Shown: positions 8,578 to 17,193 of the stretch, in pieces
Layout of the letters: every line of letters begins with the position of its first letter
How positions within the stretch are numbered: position 1 is the stretch's first letter
NCBI RefSeq assembly: GCF_015158295.1
Contig: NZ_JACDXV010000002.1
Span: 186,001-250,000, forward strand
DNA: 64,000 nt
Direction of reading: 5' to 3'
From: Devosia faecipullorum
GTDB lineage: Bacteria; Pseudomonadota; Alphaproteobacteria; Rhizobiales; Devosiaceae
Position numbers and translations under genes: made by a program
Notes under the pieces: model-generated
What the model was told of the DNA's origin: nothing
Databases searched by the model: none
What the model saw: the letters and a program-made list of their open reading frames with translations, nothing else

Positions 8578-9297
8578 TTATCGATCGGCTTCGTAGGCGG
8601 CTTCGATCCGCTCCGCGACGAGGTGCTGAAGCCGCCAAAGATGGGGGTCGTGAATGCCCATCTGTTCGAGGTGTCCTACCGTGGCGAAGAGATATTCAGC
8701 CATCGAGCCGCGACTGCCCGATGCGCGGGCCAGAACATCGGCGATCTGCGTTTCGCTGAGGCCCGAAACATAGCGGCCCGAATTGCGGTCGATGCAGAAT
8801 GTCAGGGCCCTGATGCGATGATTCCCGCTTTGCACGCTGACCCAGCGGGGCGGAAAGGCCGAGGGCAGCCAGGCCATTTCGCGCTCGAAAAGCCTCACCA
8901 GATTGTCTTCGATGCGGTCTGGCGGCAGGCGATAGGCAACGCCCTTGCAGGCGCCGCCGCGGTCGAGCGCCAACATCAGGCCCGGATTTTCATCGCTGCC
9001 GCGCCAATTCTTGTTCCAGCCCAGGCAGAAAGCGCGGTGCCAGCCCCGGATCAGGCCGGTGCGCATCTCGACGAAATCGCAGGCCGGTTTCCAGATCAGC
9101 GAGCCATAGGCGAACAGCCAGATTTCGCCGGGGTCCTCGATCTGTTGCAGCAGACGCTCGATGGTGGCGCGGTGATCATCGAGGTCAGCCGCGTACATGC
9201 CCGCTGGTGGCGCAGGAATGTCTTCGCTGACCTGTGTGGGCTGGAGATAGGCGACATGGCGCTCGGTGAGACGCATCTGCCGCGGCTTGAGAGGCAT
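8578..9297 (-). CDS. ChaC-type gamma-glutamylcyclotransferase (second copy)
   Basis: The product is 239 residues from ATG 9297. It is another ChaC-family protein, with FAYGSLIWKPACDF as the substrate-loop signature and an N-terminal extension of about 60 residues that the copy at 2118-2675 lacks. Glutathione cleavage is the expected activity. The frame stays open upstream into argH, and an ATG at 9366 would give about 23 more residues with a 20-base argH overlap. Neither start has a good Shine-Dalgarno site, so the start is uncertain. Cotranscription with argH is likely. Confidence 0.82.
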   Translation of the reverse strand: MPLKPRQMRLTERHVAYLQPTQVSEDIPAPPAGMYAADLDDHRATIERLLQQIEDPGEIWLFAYGSLIWKPACDFVEMRTGLIRGWHRAFCLGWNKNWRGSDENPGLMLALDRGGACKGVAYRLPPDRIEDNLVRLFEREMAWLPSAFPPRWVSVQSGNHRIRALTFCIDRNSGRYVSGLSETQIADVLARASGSRGSMAEYLFATVGHLEQMGIHDPHLWRLQHLVAERIEAAYEADR

Positions 9298-9346
9298 GGG
9301 CGGGGTCCAAATCAGTTCGGGCCCCGACCATGCTAGATTTTCGCGT

Positions 9347-10798
9347 CTAGGATTCAAGCCCGCCATCGCCATGGGCAGGCGGCTTTTTCGTCGCGAGCGG
9401 GCGGGGCTGGTGATCCACGCCGGTAAGCGCGCTTTTCCAGCGGGCGGCCTGGGCCAGCACATTGGCCGGGGCGGTGCCGCCATAGGAGGCGCGCGCCGCC
9501 ACCGAGGCTTCAACCGTCAGCACTCTATGGATGCGGCTGTCGATGCGCTGGTCGACCGCCTTGAAATCCTCGATGGTGAGCCCTTCCAGCCCGCAATTCT
9601 TTGCTTCGGCCAAGGCGACGATCTGGCCGGTAATGTGATGGGCGTCGCGGAAGGGAATATCGAGTTCGCGTACCAGCCAGTCGGCAATGTCGGTGGCGGT
9701 GGAAAAGCCGGCAGAAGCCGAGGCGCGCATCTTTTCGCGGTTGGGCGCCATGTCGGCGACCATGCCGGTCATCGCCGCCAGCGACAGCGAGAGCGCGTCG
9801 AGCGCGTCAAAAGCGACTTCCTTGTCCTCCTGCATGTCCTTGGAATAGGCGAGTGGCAGGCCCTTCATTACTACGAGCAGGGAATTGAGCGCGCCCAGGA
9901 TGCGACCGATCTTGGCGCGAACCAGTTCGGCGGCGTCCGGATTGCGCTTTTGCGGCATGATCGAGGAGCCGGTCGTGAATTTGTCGCTGAGGCGGACAAA
10001 CCCGAATTGCGCGCTCGACCAGATGACCATTTCCTCGGCGAAGCGCGAAAGGTGCATGGCGCAGATGGAGGCGGCGGCCAGGGTTTCGAGGATGAAGTCG
10101 CGATCGGAAACGGCATCGAGCGAATTGGCGGTGGGCCGGTCGAAGCCGAGCGCGGCGGCGGTCATGTCGCGGTCGATCGGATAGGGCGTGCCGGCCAGGG
10201 CCGCCGAGCCCAGAGGGTTCTCGTTGAGGCGCTTGCGGGCGTCGAGCAGGCGGCCGGCGTCGCGCCCCAGCATTTCGACATAGGCGAGCAGGTGATGGCC
10301 GAAGGTCACCGGCTGGGCGTTCTGCAAATGGGTGAAGCCGGGCAGGATGGTTTCGGCCTCCTCCTCGGCGCGGGTGACCAGCGCCAATTGCAGCGTCTGG
10401 ATCTGGGTTACCAGATGGTCGATGCTGTCGCGGACATAGAGGCGGAAATCGGTGGCCACCTGATCATTGCGCGAGCGGGCGGTGTGCAGGCGACCGGCGG
10501 CGTCGCCGATCTTTTCGCGCAGCCGGCTTTCGACATTCATATGAATGTCCTCGAGCGCACGCGAGAATTTGAACGTACCGCCCTCGATTTCGGCGAGCAC
10601 CTCGTCTAGACCGGCCAGGATGGCGTCACGGTCGGCTCGCGTCAAAATGCCCGTGGCTTCGAGCATTGTCGCATGGGCCTTCGATCCGGCAATATCCTGG
10701 CGGAACAGGCGCTGGTCGAAACCGATCGAGGCGTTGATTTCTTCCATGATGGCGTCGGGGCCGGAAGCGAACCGGCCGCCCCACATCTTGTTGCTCAT
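9347..10798 (-). CDS. argH: Argininosuccinate lyase
   Basis: ArgH splits argininosuccinate into arginine and fumarate, the last step of arginine synthesis. The product is 483 residues from the canonical start [10 protein letters not shown]. The three family boxes are intact: ARSRNDQ, the [10 protein letters not shown] segment with its catalytic Thr-His pair, and [15 protein letters not shown] with the catalytic serine. A C-terminal tail of about 20 residues is rich in Pro and Lys. It is divergent from the tlpA-like gene 21 bases away. It is the housekeeping reference against which the divergent homologue at 48306-49805 can be compared. Confidence 0.96.
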   Translation of the reverse strand: MSNKMWGGRFASGPDAIMEEINASIGFDQRLFRQDIAGSKAHATMLEATGILTRADRDAILAGLDEVLAEIEGGTFKFSRALEDIHMNVESRLREKIGDAAGRLHTARSRNDQVATDFRLYVRDSIDHLVTQIQTLQLALVTRAEEEAETILPGFTHLQNAQPVTFGHHLLAYVEMLGRDAGRLLDARKRLNENPLGSAALAGTPYPIDRDMTAAALGFDRPTANSLDAVSDRDFILETLAAASICAMHLSRFAEEMVIWSSAQFGFVRLSDKFTTGSSIMPQKRNPDAAELVRAKIGRILGALNSLLVVMKGLPLAYSKDMQEDKEVAFDALDALSLSLAAMTGMVADMAPNREKMRASASAGFSTATDIADWLVRELDIPFRDAHHITGQIVALAEAKNCGLEGLTIEDFKAVDQRIDSRIHRVLTVEASVAARASYGGTAPANVLAQAARWKSALTGVDHQPRPLATKKPPAHGDGGLES

Positions 10799-10819
10799 CT
10801 CTAGCCTTTCGGAGAACCC

Positions 10820-11476
10820 ATGTCGGACACAATCGCCCCCCGCAACCGGTATAGCTGGCAGCTTCCTGTGGTCATCGGGGTGGCTGGTTTGGGCGTAGCT
10901 ATAGCGGCGTGGTTTTATCTGGGCAATGCCGCAGAGGCGAGCTCGTGCCCGGTACAGTCCATGCCGGCCCAGGTGATCGATGCCGCCGCCAAGGGCGAGC
11001 TTGCCGCGCTCAACGGCACGGGAGAAGGCCGCGGCTATGCCGACATGGCGTTCAAGGACGCGTCTGGCAAGGAGATGACCATAGCCGATTTCGCCGGCAA
11101 GGCATTGCTGGTCAATTTCTGGGCCAGCTGGTGCGTGCCCTGCCGAGAAGAAATGCCGGCGCTCGACGCCATTGCCACCCAGTATAATTCCGAGCGCTTC
11201 ATGGTGCTGCCGATCAATCTCGACATCGGTGCGGGCGGGCTGGAAAAAGCGCAGAGCTTTCTCAGTGACGGGCAGTTCCAGAACCTGCCGCTTTATGCCG
11301 ACAACAGCTTTGCCGCCTTCGAGCGCCTGAAGCGGGAGGCAGTGGCCGTGGGCCTGCCGGCGACGCTTCTGCTCGACCCCGAAGGGTGCGAATTGGCAGT
11401 ATTGCAGGGACCGGCTGAATGGCACAGCGATGACGGCAAGGCCGTGGTGGAAGCGCTGATTGGGCTCAGGGGTTAG
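10820..11476 (+). CDS. TlpA-like membrane-anchored thioredoxin
   Basis: The 218-residue protein has one N-terminal membrane helix (about residues 14-34) and a periplasmic thioredoxin-fold domain with the active site WCVPC (cysteines 105 and 108) and the cis-proline in [10 protein letters not shown] second cysteine pair (Cys43 and a C-terminal Cys in PEGCEL) may form a structural disulfide. TlpA proteins reduce periplasmic disulfides, often for cytochrome oxidase copper-site assembly; the exact client cannot be told. Divergence from argH is conserved in several Rhizobiales. Confidence 0.88.
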   Translation: MSDTIAPRNRYSWQLPVVIGVAGLGVAIAAWFYLGNAAEASSCPVQSMPAQVIDAAAKGELAALNGTGEGRGYADMAFKDASGKEMTIADFAGKALLVNFWASWCVPCREEMPALDAIATQYNSERFMVLPINLDIGAGGLEKAQSFLSDGQFQNLPLYADNSFAAFERLKREAVAVGLPATLLLDPEGCELAVLQGPAEWHSDDGKAVVEALIGLRG

Positions 11477-11682
11477 ATCAAAAGGTCTATTTCAGCGCCA
11501 TTGGCGGGATGAGCGAGGGCCGCTTCGGAAGCCTGATCGCTTTCCTCCTTGCCGGCCTGGGCGCTCGCTAATTGCAGGCGCAATTGCGCCACCTTGGCCA
11601 ATTGCGTGGTGAGGGACGCACCCTCATTGTGGGCGATGCGGTTGATCATGACCGCTGGACCGATGCCGATTGGATTGGTCAT
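11473..11682 (-). CDS. Small hypothetical protein (69 aa)
   Basis: This is the second gene of a two-gene minus-strand unit, 13 bases after the YjfB-like gene. The product has no signal peptide, is rich in Ala, Gln and Leu, and probably forms a helix (about residues 20-55). I know no named family. The stop overlaps the convergent tlpA-like stop by four bases. Pairing with a motility-type small protein suggests a related role, which is inference only. Confidence 0.5.
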   Translation of the reverse strand: MTNPIGIGPAVMINRIAHNEGASLTTQLAKVAQLRLQLASAQAGKEESDQASEAALAHPANGAEIDLLI

Positions 11683-11695
11683 CGCAGCATGTCCG

Positions 11696-11878
11696 TCAAG
11701 CCAGCTTGTCGATTTTGAGCCCTTGACCGGGCGGCGGCGCGCTGAGGGCGGTCTGCATGAGGGTTTCGAGCAGTTCGGTCTGCATCTCATGGGCCTTCTT
11801 GACGATGGCGACCTGCAGGGAATTGCTGGTCGCGGCGGTGCGCGCGGTCAGCATCTGCATGGAGAGATCGATATCCAA
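11696..11878 (-). CDS. YjfB-like putative motility protein (60 aa)
   Basis: This 60-residue protein starts MDIDLSMQM, has a central region of AT/QVAIVKKAHEMQ type and ends in a short hydrophobic helix and a Pro-rich tail. That layout fits the small YjfB family (named putative motility protein). No flagellar genes lie nearby, so the link to motility is by family only. The frame is short but has good start context and a partner gene directly downstream. Confidence 0.5.
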   Translation of the reverse strand: MDIDLSMQMLTARTAATSNSLQVAIVKKAHEMQTELLETLMQTALSAPPPGQGLKIDKLA

Positions 11879-11993
11879 AGCCCCGGCCTTTCCTGGCTCA
11901 ATGGCTTCAGTTTATGGCCGGGATGTAAACAAAACCTTCCCCGGACCGGCAAACTTTCGGCAAAAGCCCCGCACCGCGCGCGGTCGGTCTGGA

Positions 11994-12590
11994 TCAATCG
12001 GGCTTGTCGAGGTCGCCATAATTGCCCGGCACCCACAAGACATCCCTGGCGCCGTTGTCATTGGTGACGCGGCCCAGAACGAAGAACAGGTCCGAGAGCC
12101 GATTGAGATAGCGCAGGGTTTCGGGGCTGGTCTCGGGCTCGGCCTCGATCAGCGCCGATGCCAGCCGTTCGGCGCGGCGGGTGATGGTGCGGGCGATATG
12201 GAGGGCCGTGGAAAGGGGCGTGCCACCAGGCAGGATGAAGCTTCTCAGCGGGTCGAGCGCGGCATTGAAGCGATCGATCTGCTGTTCCAGCCAATCGGTC
12301 TGCACCGGCCTAATGCGCAGGCTCGGAAAGTCCGCATCAGGTGAATCGGCGCCGGGCGTGGCGAGGTCGGAGCCGACATCGAAGAGGTCGTTCTGGATGC
12401 GGGCGAGAACGGCGTCGATCTCGGGCAGGGCAGCGCTGGCCAGCCGAGCATTGCCGACAAAGGCATTGGCTTCCTCGATCGTGCCATAGGCTTCGATGCG
12501 CAGGTCGTGCTTGGAGCGGCGGGGGCCACGCACCAGGCCGGTCGTGCCCTTGTCGCCGGTCCTTGTATAGATCTTGTTGATCTTGACCAT
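11994..12590 (-). CDS. PduO-type cob(I)alamin adenosyltransferase
   Basis: The 198-residue enzyme transfers adenosyl from ATP to cob(I)alamin to give adenosylcobalamin. The PduO-type ATP loop TRTGDKGTTGL near the N-terminus and the helix-bundle residues RAERLASALIEAE and RYLNRLSDLFFVL are intact. I chose ATG 12590; the frame continues upstream into the next gene, but that is not coding in this frame. It follows the twin-helix gene by seven bases on the same strand, so they are likely cotranscribed. Use in B12 salvage and for methylmalonyl-CoA mutase is the usual role. Confidence 0.93.
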   Translation of the reverse strand: MVKINKIYTRTGDKGTTGLVRGPRRSKHDLRIEAYGTIEEANAFVGNARLASAALPEIDAVLARIQNDLFDVGSDLATPGADSPDADFPSLRIRPVQTDWLEQQIDRFNAALDPLRSFILPGGTPLSTALHIARTITRRAERLASALIEAEPETSPETLRYLNRLSDLFFVLGRVTNDNGARDVLWVPGNYGDLDKPD

Positions 12591-12597
12591 GTTTTCC

Positions 12598-12801
12598 TCA
12601 GCCGGGCCGGTTGCCGCCGAACAGGAACAGCGCGCCCAAAAGCAGGACGAGCGCCACGGCCTGGCCGATGACGCGCAGCCGCATAAGGCGCTGGCTGGTA
12701 TTGCCCGGCCCGCCCTTGAGCATGTTCCACAGCCCCATGCCAAGGACGATGACGACGAAGAGCAGGGCGAGGCCGATGCCGATATTGAGAAGCGTTTCCA
12801 T
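12598..12801 (-). CDS. Twin-transmembrane small protein (HIG1-type)
   Basis: The 67-residue product has two membrane helices (about residues 4-24 and 45-62) joined by a short basic loop with RLMRLRV. This matches the HIG1 / twin transmembrane helix small protein family, widespread in alphaproteobacteria and related to respiratory supercomplex factors of mitochondria. The bacterial role is not established. It is directly upstream of the adenosyltransferase gene. Confidence 0.75.
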   Translation of the reverse strand: METLLNIGIGLALLFVVIVLGMGLWNMLKGGPGNTSQRLMRLRVIGQAVALVLLLGALFLFGGNRPG

Positions 12802-12837
12802 GTCAGCCTTAACGGGTGAGCGATGCGGTCGGTTCAC

Positions 12838-12969
12838 TTAAATAGAATGGGTTTGGCCCGCCGCCAATGCGTCATAGATGGCACGAATGGGCGACAAGAG
12901 AAACACTTGCTTGCGTTCCTTCAGCCCGTTCATTGCCTCAATGAAAGCCGACAGCGCGCCTGACGTCAT
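12838..12969 (-). CDS. Possible tiny ORF downstream of gluQRS (43 aa)
   Basis: A 43-codon frame starts inside the end of gluQRS (32-base overlap) in another frame and fills most of the gap before the twin-helix gene. Its composition (LKERKQVFLLSP, AIYDAL) looks protein-like for such GC-rich DNA. The ribosome-binding site is poor and I know no family, so it may be chance. Confidence 0.2.
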   Translation of the reverse strand: MTSGALSAFIEAMNGLKERKQVFLLSPIRAIYDALAAGQTHSI

Positions 12970-13786
12970 CGGGCGTCCAACCCTCGGCGCGCAAGTCGCG
13001 TAAACTCGGCGATTTCCGGGATTTTGACAGCTTTTCTCCGGCATTATCCAACACCAGACGGTGGAAGTGGTAACAGACTGTTGACGTCGCGAGCAGCATC
13101 TGGAGCAGGACATGGATGTCGGTCGCCGCTTCGAGATCCTTGCCCCTGGTCACGTGGGTGATGCCCTGGGCGGCGTCATCGACGACGACGCTGAGATGGT
13201 AGGAGGTGGGAGTGTCCTTGCGCTGCAGAACCACGTCGCCCCAGCGCTCGGGACGGGCATAGCGGATCTGCGGCCGGTCGAGAATGCTGGGGCCGACAAG
13301 GGTGAAGGTGAGCAGGCCGGTGCGCGCCATGGCCGCCTGGCTGTCGAGGCGGAACTGGACCTTGTCGCCGCGTTCCAGCTTTTCGATGCGCTCGGCATTG
13401 GAGAGGTGGCGGCAGGTGCCGGCATAGAGCGGGGCGCCGTCGGGATCGGTCCCGATGGCTTTTTCGGCGATTTCGGTGCGGGTGCAGAAACAGGGATAGA
13501 GCAGGTCCATGTCCCGGAGGCGATTGGCCGCTTCGGCATAAAGCTCGAACCGCTCGGACTGGACCAGAACCGGTTCCGGCCAGGAAAGGCCAAGCCAAGC
13601 GAGGTCTTCGAAAATGGCGGCGGTAAATTCGGGTTTACAGCGCTCGCGGTCGATGTCCTCTATGCGTAGATAAGCCGTGCCGCCGAGTTTTTGCGCGGCG
13701 TCCCAGGTCAGCAGCGCCGAGAGTGCGTGCCCGAGATGGAGCAATCCGTTGGGGGAGGGGGCGAAGCGGAGGCGGGGCTGGGACAT
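12938..13786 (-). CDS. gluQ: Glutamyl-Q tRNA(Asp) synthetase
   Basis: This 282-residue truncated relative of glutamyl-tRNA synthetase charges glutamate onto queuosine at position 34 of tRNA(Asp). It keeps the class I motifs HLGHA (residues 17-21) and KLSKS near the C-terminus, and has the zinc-site cysteines CFC and YAGTC, but lacks an anticodon-binding domain, which is diagnostic. The C-terminus ends shortly after KLSKS at VGF, as usual. Its ATG overlaps the opposite-strand ATG of the DNA glycosylase within CATG at 13784-13787. Confidence 0.92.
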   Translation of the reverse strand: MSQPRLRFAPSPNGLLHLGHALSALLTWDAAQKLGGTAYLRIEDIDRERCKPEFTAAIFEDLAWLGLSWPEPVLVQSERFELYAEAANRLRDMDLLYPCFCTRTEIAEKAIGTDPDGAPLYAGTCRHLSNAERIEKLERGDKVQFRLDSQAAMARTGLLTFTLVGPSILDRPQIRYARPERWGDVVLQRKDTPTSYHLSVVVDDAAQGITHVTRGKDLEAATDIHVLLQMLLATSTVCYHFHRLVLDNAGEKLSKSRKSPSLRDLRAEGWTPDDVRRAVGFH

Positions 13787-14480
13787 GACCGATCTGGAGC
13801 TGGGTTTGAGCGCACATACCATTCTCGCGGGAGAAACGACACCAAGGATCGATACGCCGGAAGGCATTGCCTGGCATCTCGATGCGCTGACCGCCATGGT
13901 TCCGGCGCTGGTTCCGATGCGGGACATGGCGGGTGTAGTGCTGCCGCGGGTTAATCCCAGACATTTTGCCGGCATGGCCAAGGTGGTCTGCGGGCAGCAA
14001 TTGTCGGTGCAGAGCGCGGCGGCAATCTGGTCGCGCTTCGAAAGCCTGCCGGGCGCCCTGTTGCCGGAAAGCTATCTCGCGCTCAGCGAGGACCTCGTGC
14101 GTGGCACCGGGTTTTCGCGCAGCAAATTTTTGACCTTGCGGGCGGTGGCCGAAGCCGAGCTTGCCGGGGAACTGGACTTTGCCGAGGTCGATGGCATGCC
14201 CGCGGAAGCCGCCATTGCCCGGTTGGTGGCTTTGCGGGGAATCGGACCTTGGACGGCGGAGGTCTATCTGCTGTTCTGCGCCGGCCATCCTGATATTTTC
14301 CCCGCCGGCGATCTGGCCCTGCTCAAGGCGGCGCATCTGGGGCTCGGCCTTGACGCGCGGCCGAGCATCAAGGAGATGATCGGCCTAGCCCAGGAATGGT
14401 CGCCGCACCGCTCGGTGGCGGCATTGCTGTTCTGGCGCTATTTCGCCGCGCACAAGCAAAGAGAAGCGAGCCTATTATGA
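13785..14480 (+). CDS. DNA-3-methyladenine glycosylase II-type (AlkA family)
   Basis: The 231-residue base-excision repair enzyme removes alkylated purines. The helix-hairpin-helix ALRGIGPWTAEVY lies near residues 149-161, and the catalytic aspartate is D176 in AGDLAL, the usual HhH-GPD spacing. There are no iron-sulfur cysteines, which separates it from the Nth/MutY group. It starts head-to-head with gluQRS, sharing start-codon bases, and its stop overlaps the esterase start as ATGA, so the two plus-strand genes are coupled. Confidence 0.9.
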   Translation: MTDLELGLSAHTILAGETTPRIDTPEGIAWHLDALTAMVPALVPMRDMAGVVLPRVNPRHFAGMAKVVCGQQLSVQSAAAIWSRFESLPGALLPESYLALSEDLVRGTGFSRSKFLTLRAVAEAELAGELDFAEVDGMPAEAAIARLVALRGIGPWTAEVYLLFCAGHPDIFPAGDLALLKAAHLGLGLDARPSIKEMIGLAQEWSPHRSVAALLFWRYFAAHKQREASLL

Positions 14481-15136
14481 TTGCATTGTCCGGCCCCATG
14501 CTGGCCCCCGCAAATGGCGGCGATCCCGATTGCGCCGTGGTGCTGCTGCATGGCTATGGCAGTGACGGCAATGATCTCATCGCGCTGGCGCCGCATTGGC
14601 AGGACCAGCTTCCCGGGGCGCTGTTCGTCGCCCCCAATGCGCCCGAGGCCCTGGGCATGGGGGGATTTCAATGGTTCGCCATCGACTGGACGGGCGACCG
14701 GCTGGCCAGCCGGCAGACTGGCGTGACCCATGCCAGGCCGGTCCTGGTGGATTTCCTCAATGCGCTCTGGGGGCAGACCGGCATCGCTCCGGCGCGCACC
14801 ATCCTCGCCGGGTTCAGCCAGGGCGCGATGATGGCCCTGCATGTGGGCGCGTCGCTCCCAAGGGACCAGCAATTGGCGGGCGTGATCGGGTTTTCCGGGG
14901 CCTTCCTGCCGCCCGACAATTTTGGCGGACCGGAGCTGGCACAACCCCCTGTCTGCCTCGTCCATGGCGATATGGATGACGTGGTCGATCCCCGGCACAG
15001 CGCCGAGGCGGCTTCCGTGCTGCGCCAAGGCGGGTTCGCGGTGACCTATCACGTGAGCCGGGGCGTCGGGCACGGCATCGCGCCGGACGGGCTGGACTTC
15101 GCCACGGACTTCATTGCCGGTCTCACGCAAAAATAA
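14477..15136 (+). CDS. Phospholipase/carboxylesterase family alpha/beta hydrolase
   Basis: The 219-residue cytosolic hydrolase has the nucleophile elbow GFSQG (Ser114), a late acid in HGDMDD (about 165-168) and the catalytic histidine in GVGHGI (His199). HGYGSDGNDL near residue 25 supplies the oxyanion hole. This is the carboxylesterase/thioesterase family PF02230, with broad short-chain ester substrates; the true substrate is unknown. I chose ATG 14477, within the ATGA overlap with the glycosylase stop. Confidence 0.88.
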   Translation: MIALSGPMLAPANGGDPDCAVVLLHGYGSDGNDLIALAPHWQDQLPGALFVAPNAPEALGMGGFQWFAIDWTGDRLASRQTGVTHARPVLVDFLNALWGQTGIAPARTILAGFSQGAMMALHVGASLPRDQQLAGVIGFSGAFLPPDNFGGPELAQPPVCLVHGDMDDVVDPRHSAEAASVLRQGGFAVTYHVSRGVGHGIAPDGLDFATDFIAGLTQK

Positions 15137-15225
15137 GCTCTTTTCGCCCGCTTCACACGCTCGACACAAAGGGCTTATTATAAAGGGGCTATGGACTTAC
15201 GCGATTCCCGTATCGGGAGACTCAA

Positions 15226-15783
15226 GTGACCATCCATGTGTCGCCTGAGACCTGTCCCGCTTTGGTGTTGAACGCCGATTTTCGGCCGCTCAGCTATTAC
15301 CCGCTGTCATTATGGTCGTGGCAGGATGCCATCAAGGCCGTATGCCTCGAGCGGGTCAATGTGGTCTCGGAATATGAGACGGTAATCCATTCTCCCAGCT
15401 TCGAGATGCGGCTGCCCAGCGTGGTCTCGCTCAAGGATTATGTGAAGCCGGCGCGCCATCCCGCCTTTACCCGCTTCAACGTCTTCCTGCGCGACCGCTT
15501 CCAGTGCCAATATTGCGGCAGCACCCATGATCTGACCTTCGACCACGTCATTCCCCGCTCGATGGGCGGCACGACGACCTGGCAGAATATCGTGGCCGCC
15601 TGCGCGCCATGCAATCTGCGTAAGGCCAATCGATTGCCCAGCGAAATCAGGATGTTCCCCCGGCAGGCGCCTTATGCGCCCAGCGTCTATGACCTGCACA
15701 ATAATGGCCGGGCCTTCCCGCCCAACCATCTGCACCAGAGCTGGCTCGATTATCTCTATTGGGACATCGAGCTGGAGCCTTAG
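15226..15783 (+). CDS. HNH endonuclease family protein
   Basis: The 185-residue protein carries a zinc-stabilised HNH nuclease fold: CQYCG, the catalytic DHVIPRSMGG and CAPCNLRK. The N-terminal region (LNADFRPLSYYPL) and C-terminal tail are typical of a conserved alphaproteobacterial HNH protein of unknown biological role, usually chromosomal and not part of a mobile intron. I chose GTG 15226 because GGGAGA lies seven bases upstream and an in-frame stop closes off earlier ATGs. It stands alone before a convergent gap. Confidence 0.85.
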   Translation: MTIHVSPETCPALVLNADFRPLSYYPLSLWSWQDAIKAVCLERVNVVSEYETVIHSPSFEMRLPSVVSLKDYVKPARHPAFTRFNVFLRDRFQCQYCGSTHDLTFDHVIPRSMGGTTTWQNIVAACAPCNLRKANRLPSEIRMFPRQAPYAPSVYDLHNNGRAFPPNHLHQSWLDYLYWDIELEP

Positions 15784-15888
15784 GTTTTTGCGGATATAGC
15801 GAGGCCGGCGAGTTCGGCCCTTCAGGGATGAGGGTGGGCTGGCGCACGGGCAAGGTGCCCATTGCCGGCCCACGCCGCCATGAGATGG

Positions 15889-15911
15889 ATTGCCGGGGCA
15901 CGCCCGGCAAT
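15889..15911. repeat. Palindromic dispersed repeat
   Basis: ATTGCCGGG (15889-15897) and CCCGGCAAT (15903-15911) flank a five-base loop in the convergent gap between the HNH and AHSA1 genes. Repeats of this GCCGGGCAATGAC type are frequent in alphaproteobacterial intergenic DNA. It could also act as a terminator stem, but no T-run follows. Confidence 0.5.
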
Positions 15912-15955
15912 GACGGGATGGCAGGACGGGTCCAAGCGCCGTGTTTTTTTCGCGT

Positions 15956-16378
15956 TCAGAGTCCGGCGACGACCGTATCCAGCTTGCCCAGAAAACCCTT
16001 CCAGCCGGCATGGGCGCCGCCATAGGCCTGTTTCTGGTCGGGGCGGAAGCCGGATTGTTCGACGCGCAGATGGGTGCCGGTGGCCGTGGGGGTCAGGGTG
16101 AAGGTGACGGTGCTGGCCAGCGCATAGGCCGGATCGTCATTGGCAAAGTTCCAGCTATAGGACAGGTTCTGCTCCGGCGCGATGGCGAGCACTTCGCCAT
16201 CGATTACGCCGCCCCATTCGCCGCGCAACTGGAATTTGTGGCCCAGGGAGAGCGCGAAATCGTTCTGCATCAGCCATTCGGCGATGAGATGGGGCTGGGT
16301 GAGGGCGCGCCAGAGTTTTTCGGGCGCATGGGCGAAATCGCGTTCGATGGTGACTTTGCGGAGGTTTTCGTCGGTCAT
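15956..16378 (-). CDS. AHSA1/SRPBCC family protein
   Basis: The 140-residue product is a START-like SRPBCC protein of the AHSA1 type: VTIERDFAHAPEKLWRALTQPHLIAEWL at the start and HLRVEQSGFRP followed by a GW motif at the end. Such proteins bind hydrophobic ligands in a deep cavity, and the ligand here is unknown. It is the last gene of an operon led by an ArsR regulator, an arrangement often seen for this family. Its start overlaps the preceding DUF1801 stop by four bases. Confidence 0.85.
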   Translation of the reverse strand: MTDENLRKVTIERDFAHAPEKLWRALTQPHLIAEWLMQNDFALSLGHKFQLRGEWGGVIDGEVLAIAPEQNLSYSWNFANDDPAYALASTVTFTLTPTATGTHLRVEQSGFRPDQKQAYGGAHAGWKGFLGKLDTVVAGL

Positions 16379-16773
16379 TTGGCTTTCCCTGTTTCATTGA
16401 GCGCGATGGCGGCGCGGATCAGCGCGACAAAGGCTTTGGCGTCGAATGTCTCGCCTTCGCGAAAATCGATGGCCCGACGGGCATTGCCTTCGAGGCTGGA
16501 ATTGAAGAGCCCTTTGGGGTCCGCCAGAGCGGCGCCCTTGGGAAAGGTGGTCTTTATCGCCGCCTTATAGGCTTCGCCGGTGCAGATGATGCCGTTGAGT
16601 GACCAGACCGGCTGGTTCCACTTGAATTCCTCGACGATCCCCGGATCGGCCGAGAGGATGAGCGAGCGGATATGGGCCAGTGTCTCGCCGCGCCAGGAGC
16701 CGAGTTCGGCGATGCGCTGGTCGATCATGGCGGGCGCCTGGGACTGGTCGAGATGGGCGGTGGCCTTGGGCAT
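16375..16773 (-). CDS. DUF1801 family protein
   Basis: The 132-residue soluble product fits DUF1801 (YdhG-like): an early RIAELGSWRGETLAHIR helix, the EFKWNQPVWS core and KTTFPKGAAL. The fold is related to a frataxin-like or YdhG domain of unknown function. It lies between a second DUF1801 gene (nine bases upstream) and the AHSA1 gene (four-base overlap), so the three are almost certainly cotranscribed. Confidence 0.82.
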   Translation of the reverse strand: MPKATAHLDQSQAPAMIDQRIAELGSWRGETLAHIRSLILSADPGIVEEFKWNQPVWSLNGIICTGEAYKAAIKTTFPKGAALADPKGLFNSSLEGNARRAIDFREGETFDAKAFVALIRAAIALNETGKAK

Positions 16774-16782
16774 TCGGCTTCC

Positions 16783-17193
16783 TCACATTTTCTCGCCGGG
16801 CAACAGGCTGGCTTGCCTGACCCAATCGGCGAGACGGGTTTCGAACTCATCGCCCTCGCAGATATTGAGATGGCGTATGGCGGGATATTTGGACTTCCCC
16901 TCCGGCGCAGGGACCAGCGAGGCACCGGCAAAGAAGGTGATTTTGACATATTTGTCGAAGCAATGGACGTTGAGAAACCAGACGTCCTTCTCCATGCCGT
17001 AAAAGGGCGAGTTCCATTTCACCGCCTTTTCGACGCCGGGAATCTCGCGGGAAATGACGGCGTCGATCGTCTCGCCGATCCCGCGCTTCCAGCCGGGCAT
17101 GGCGGCGATATAGGCGTCGATGGGGCCCTGGCCATAGCCCTTGGCGATCTGCGGATTGCCGCCCGAGAGCAAGGTGACGAATTTGTCGGTCAC
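16783..17193 (-). CDS. DUF1801 family protein (second)
   Basis: The 136-residue product starts at GTG 17193 with MTDKFVTLL and contains the DUF1801-type KWNSPFYG and VKITFFAGASL segments. It is only distantly similar to its neighbour at 16375-16773, so this is not a fresh duplication. The start overlaps the ArsR stop as GTGA, indicating translational coupling. Function is unknown. Confidence 0.8.
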   Translation of the reverse strand: MTDKFVTLLSGGNPQIAKGYGQGPIDAYIAAMPGWKRGIGETIDAVISREIPGVEKAVKWNSPFYGMEKDVWFLNVHCFDKYVKITFFAGASLVPAPEGKSKYPAIRHLNICEGDEFETRLADWVRQASLLPGEKM

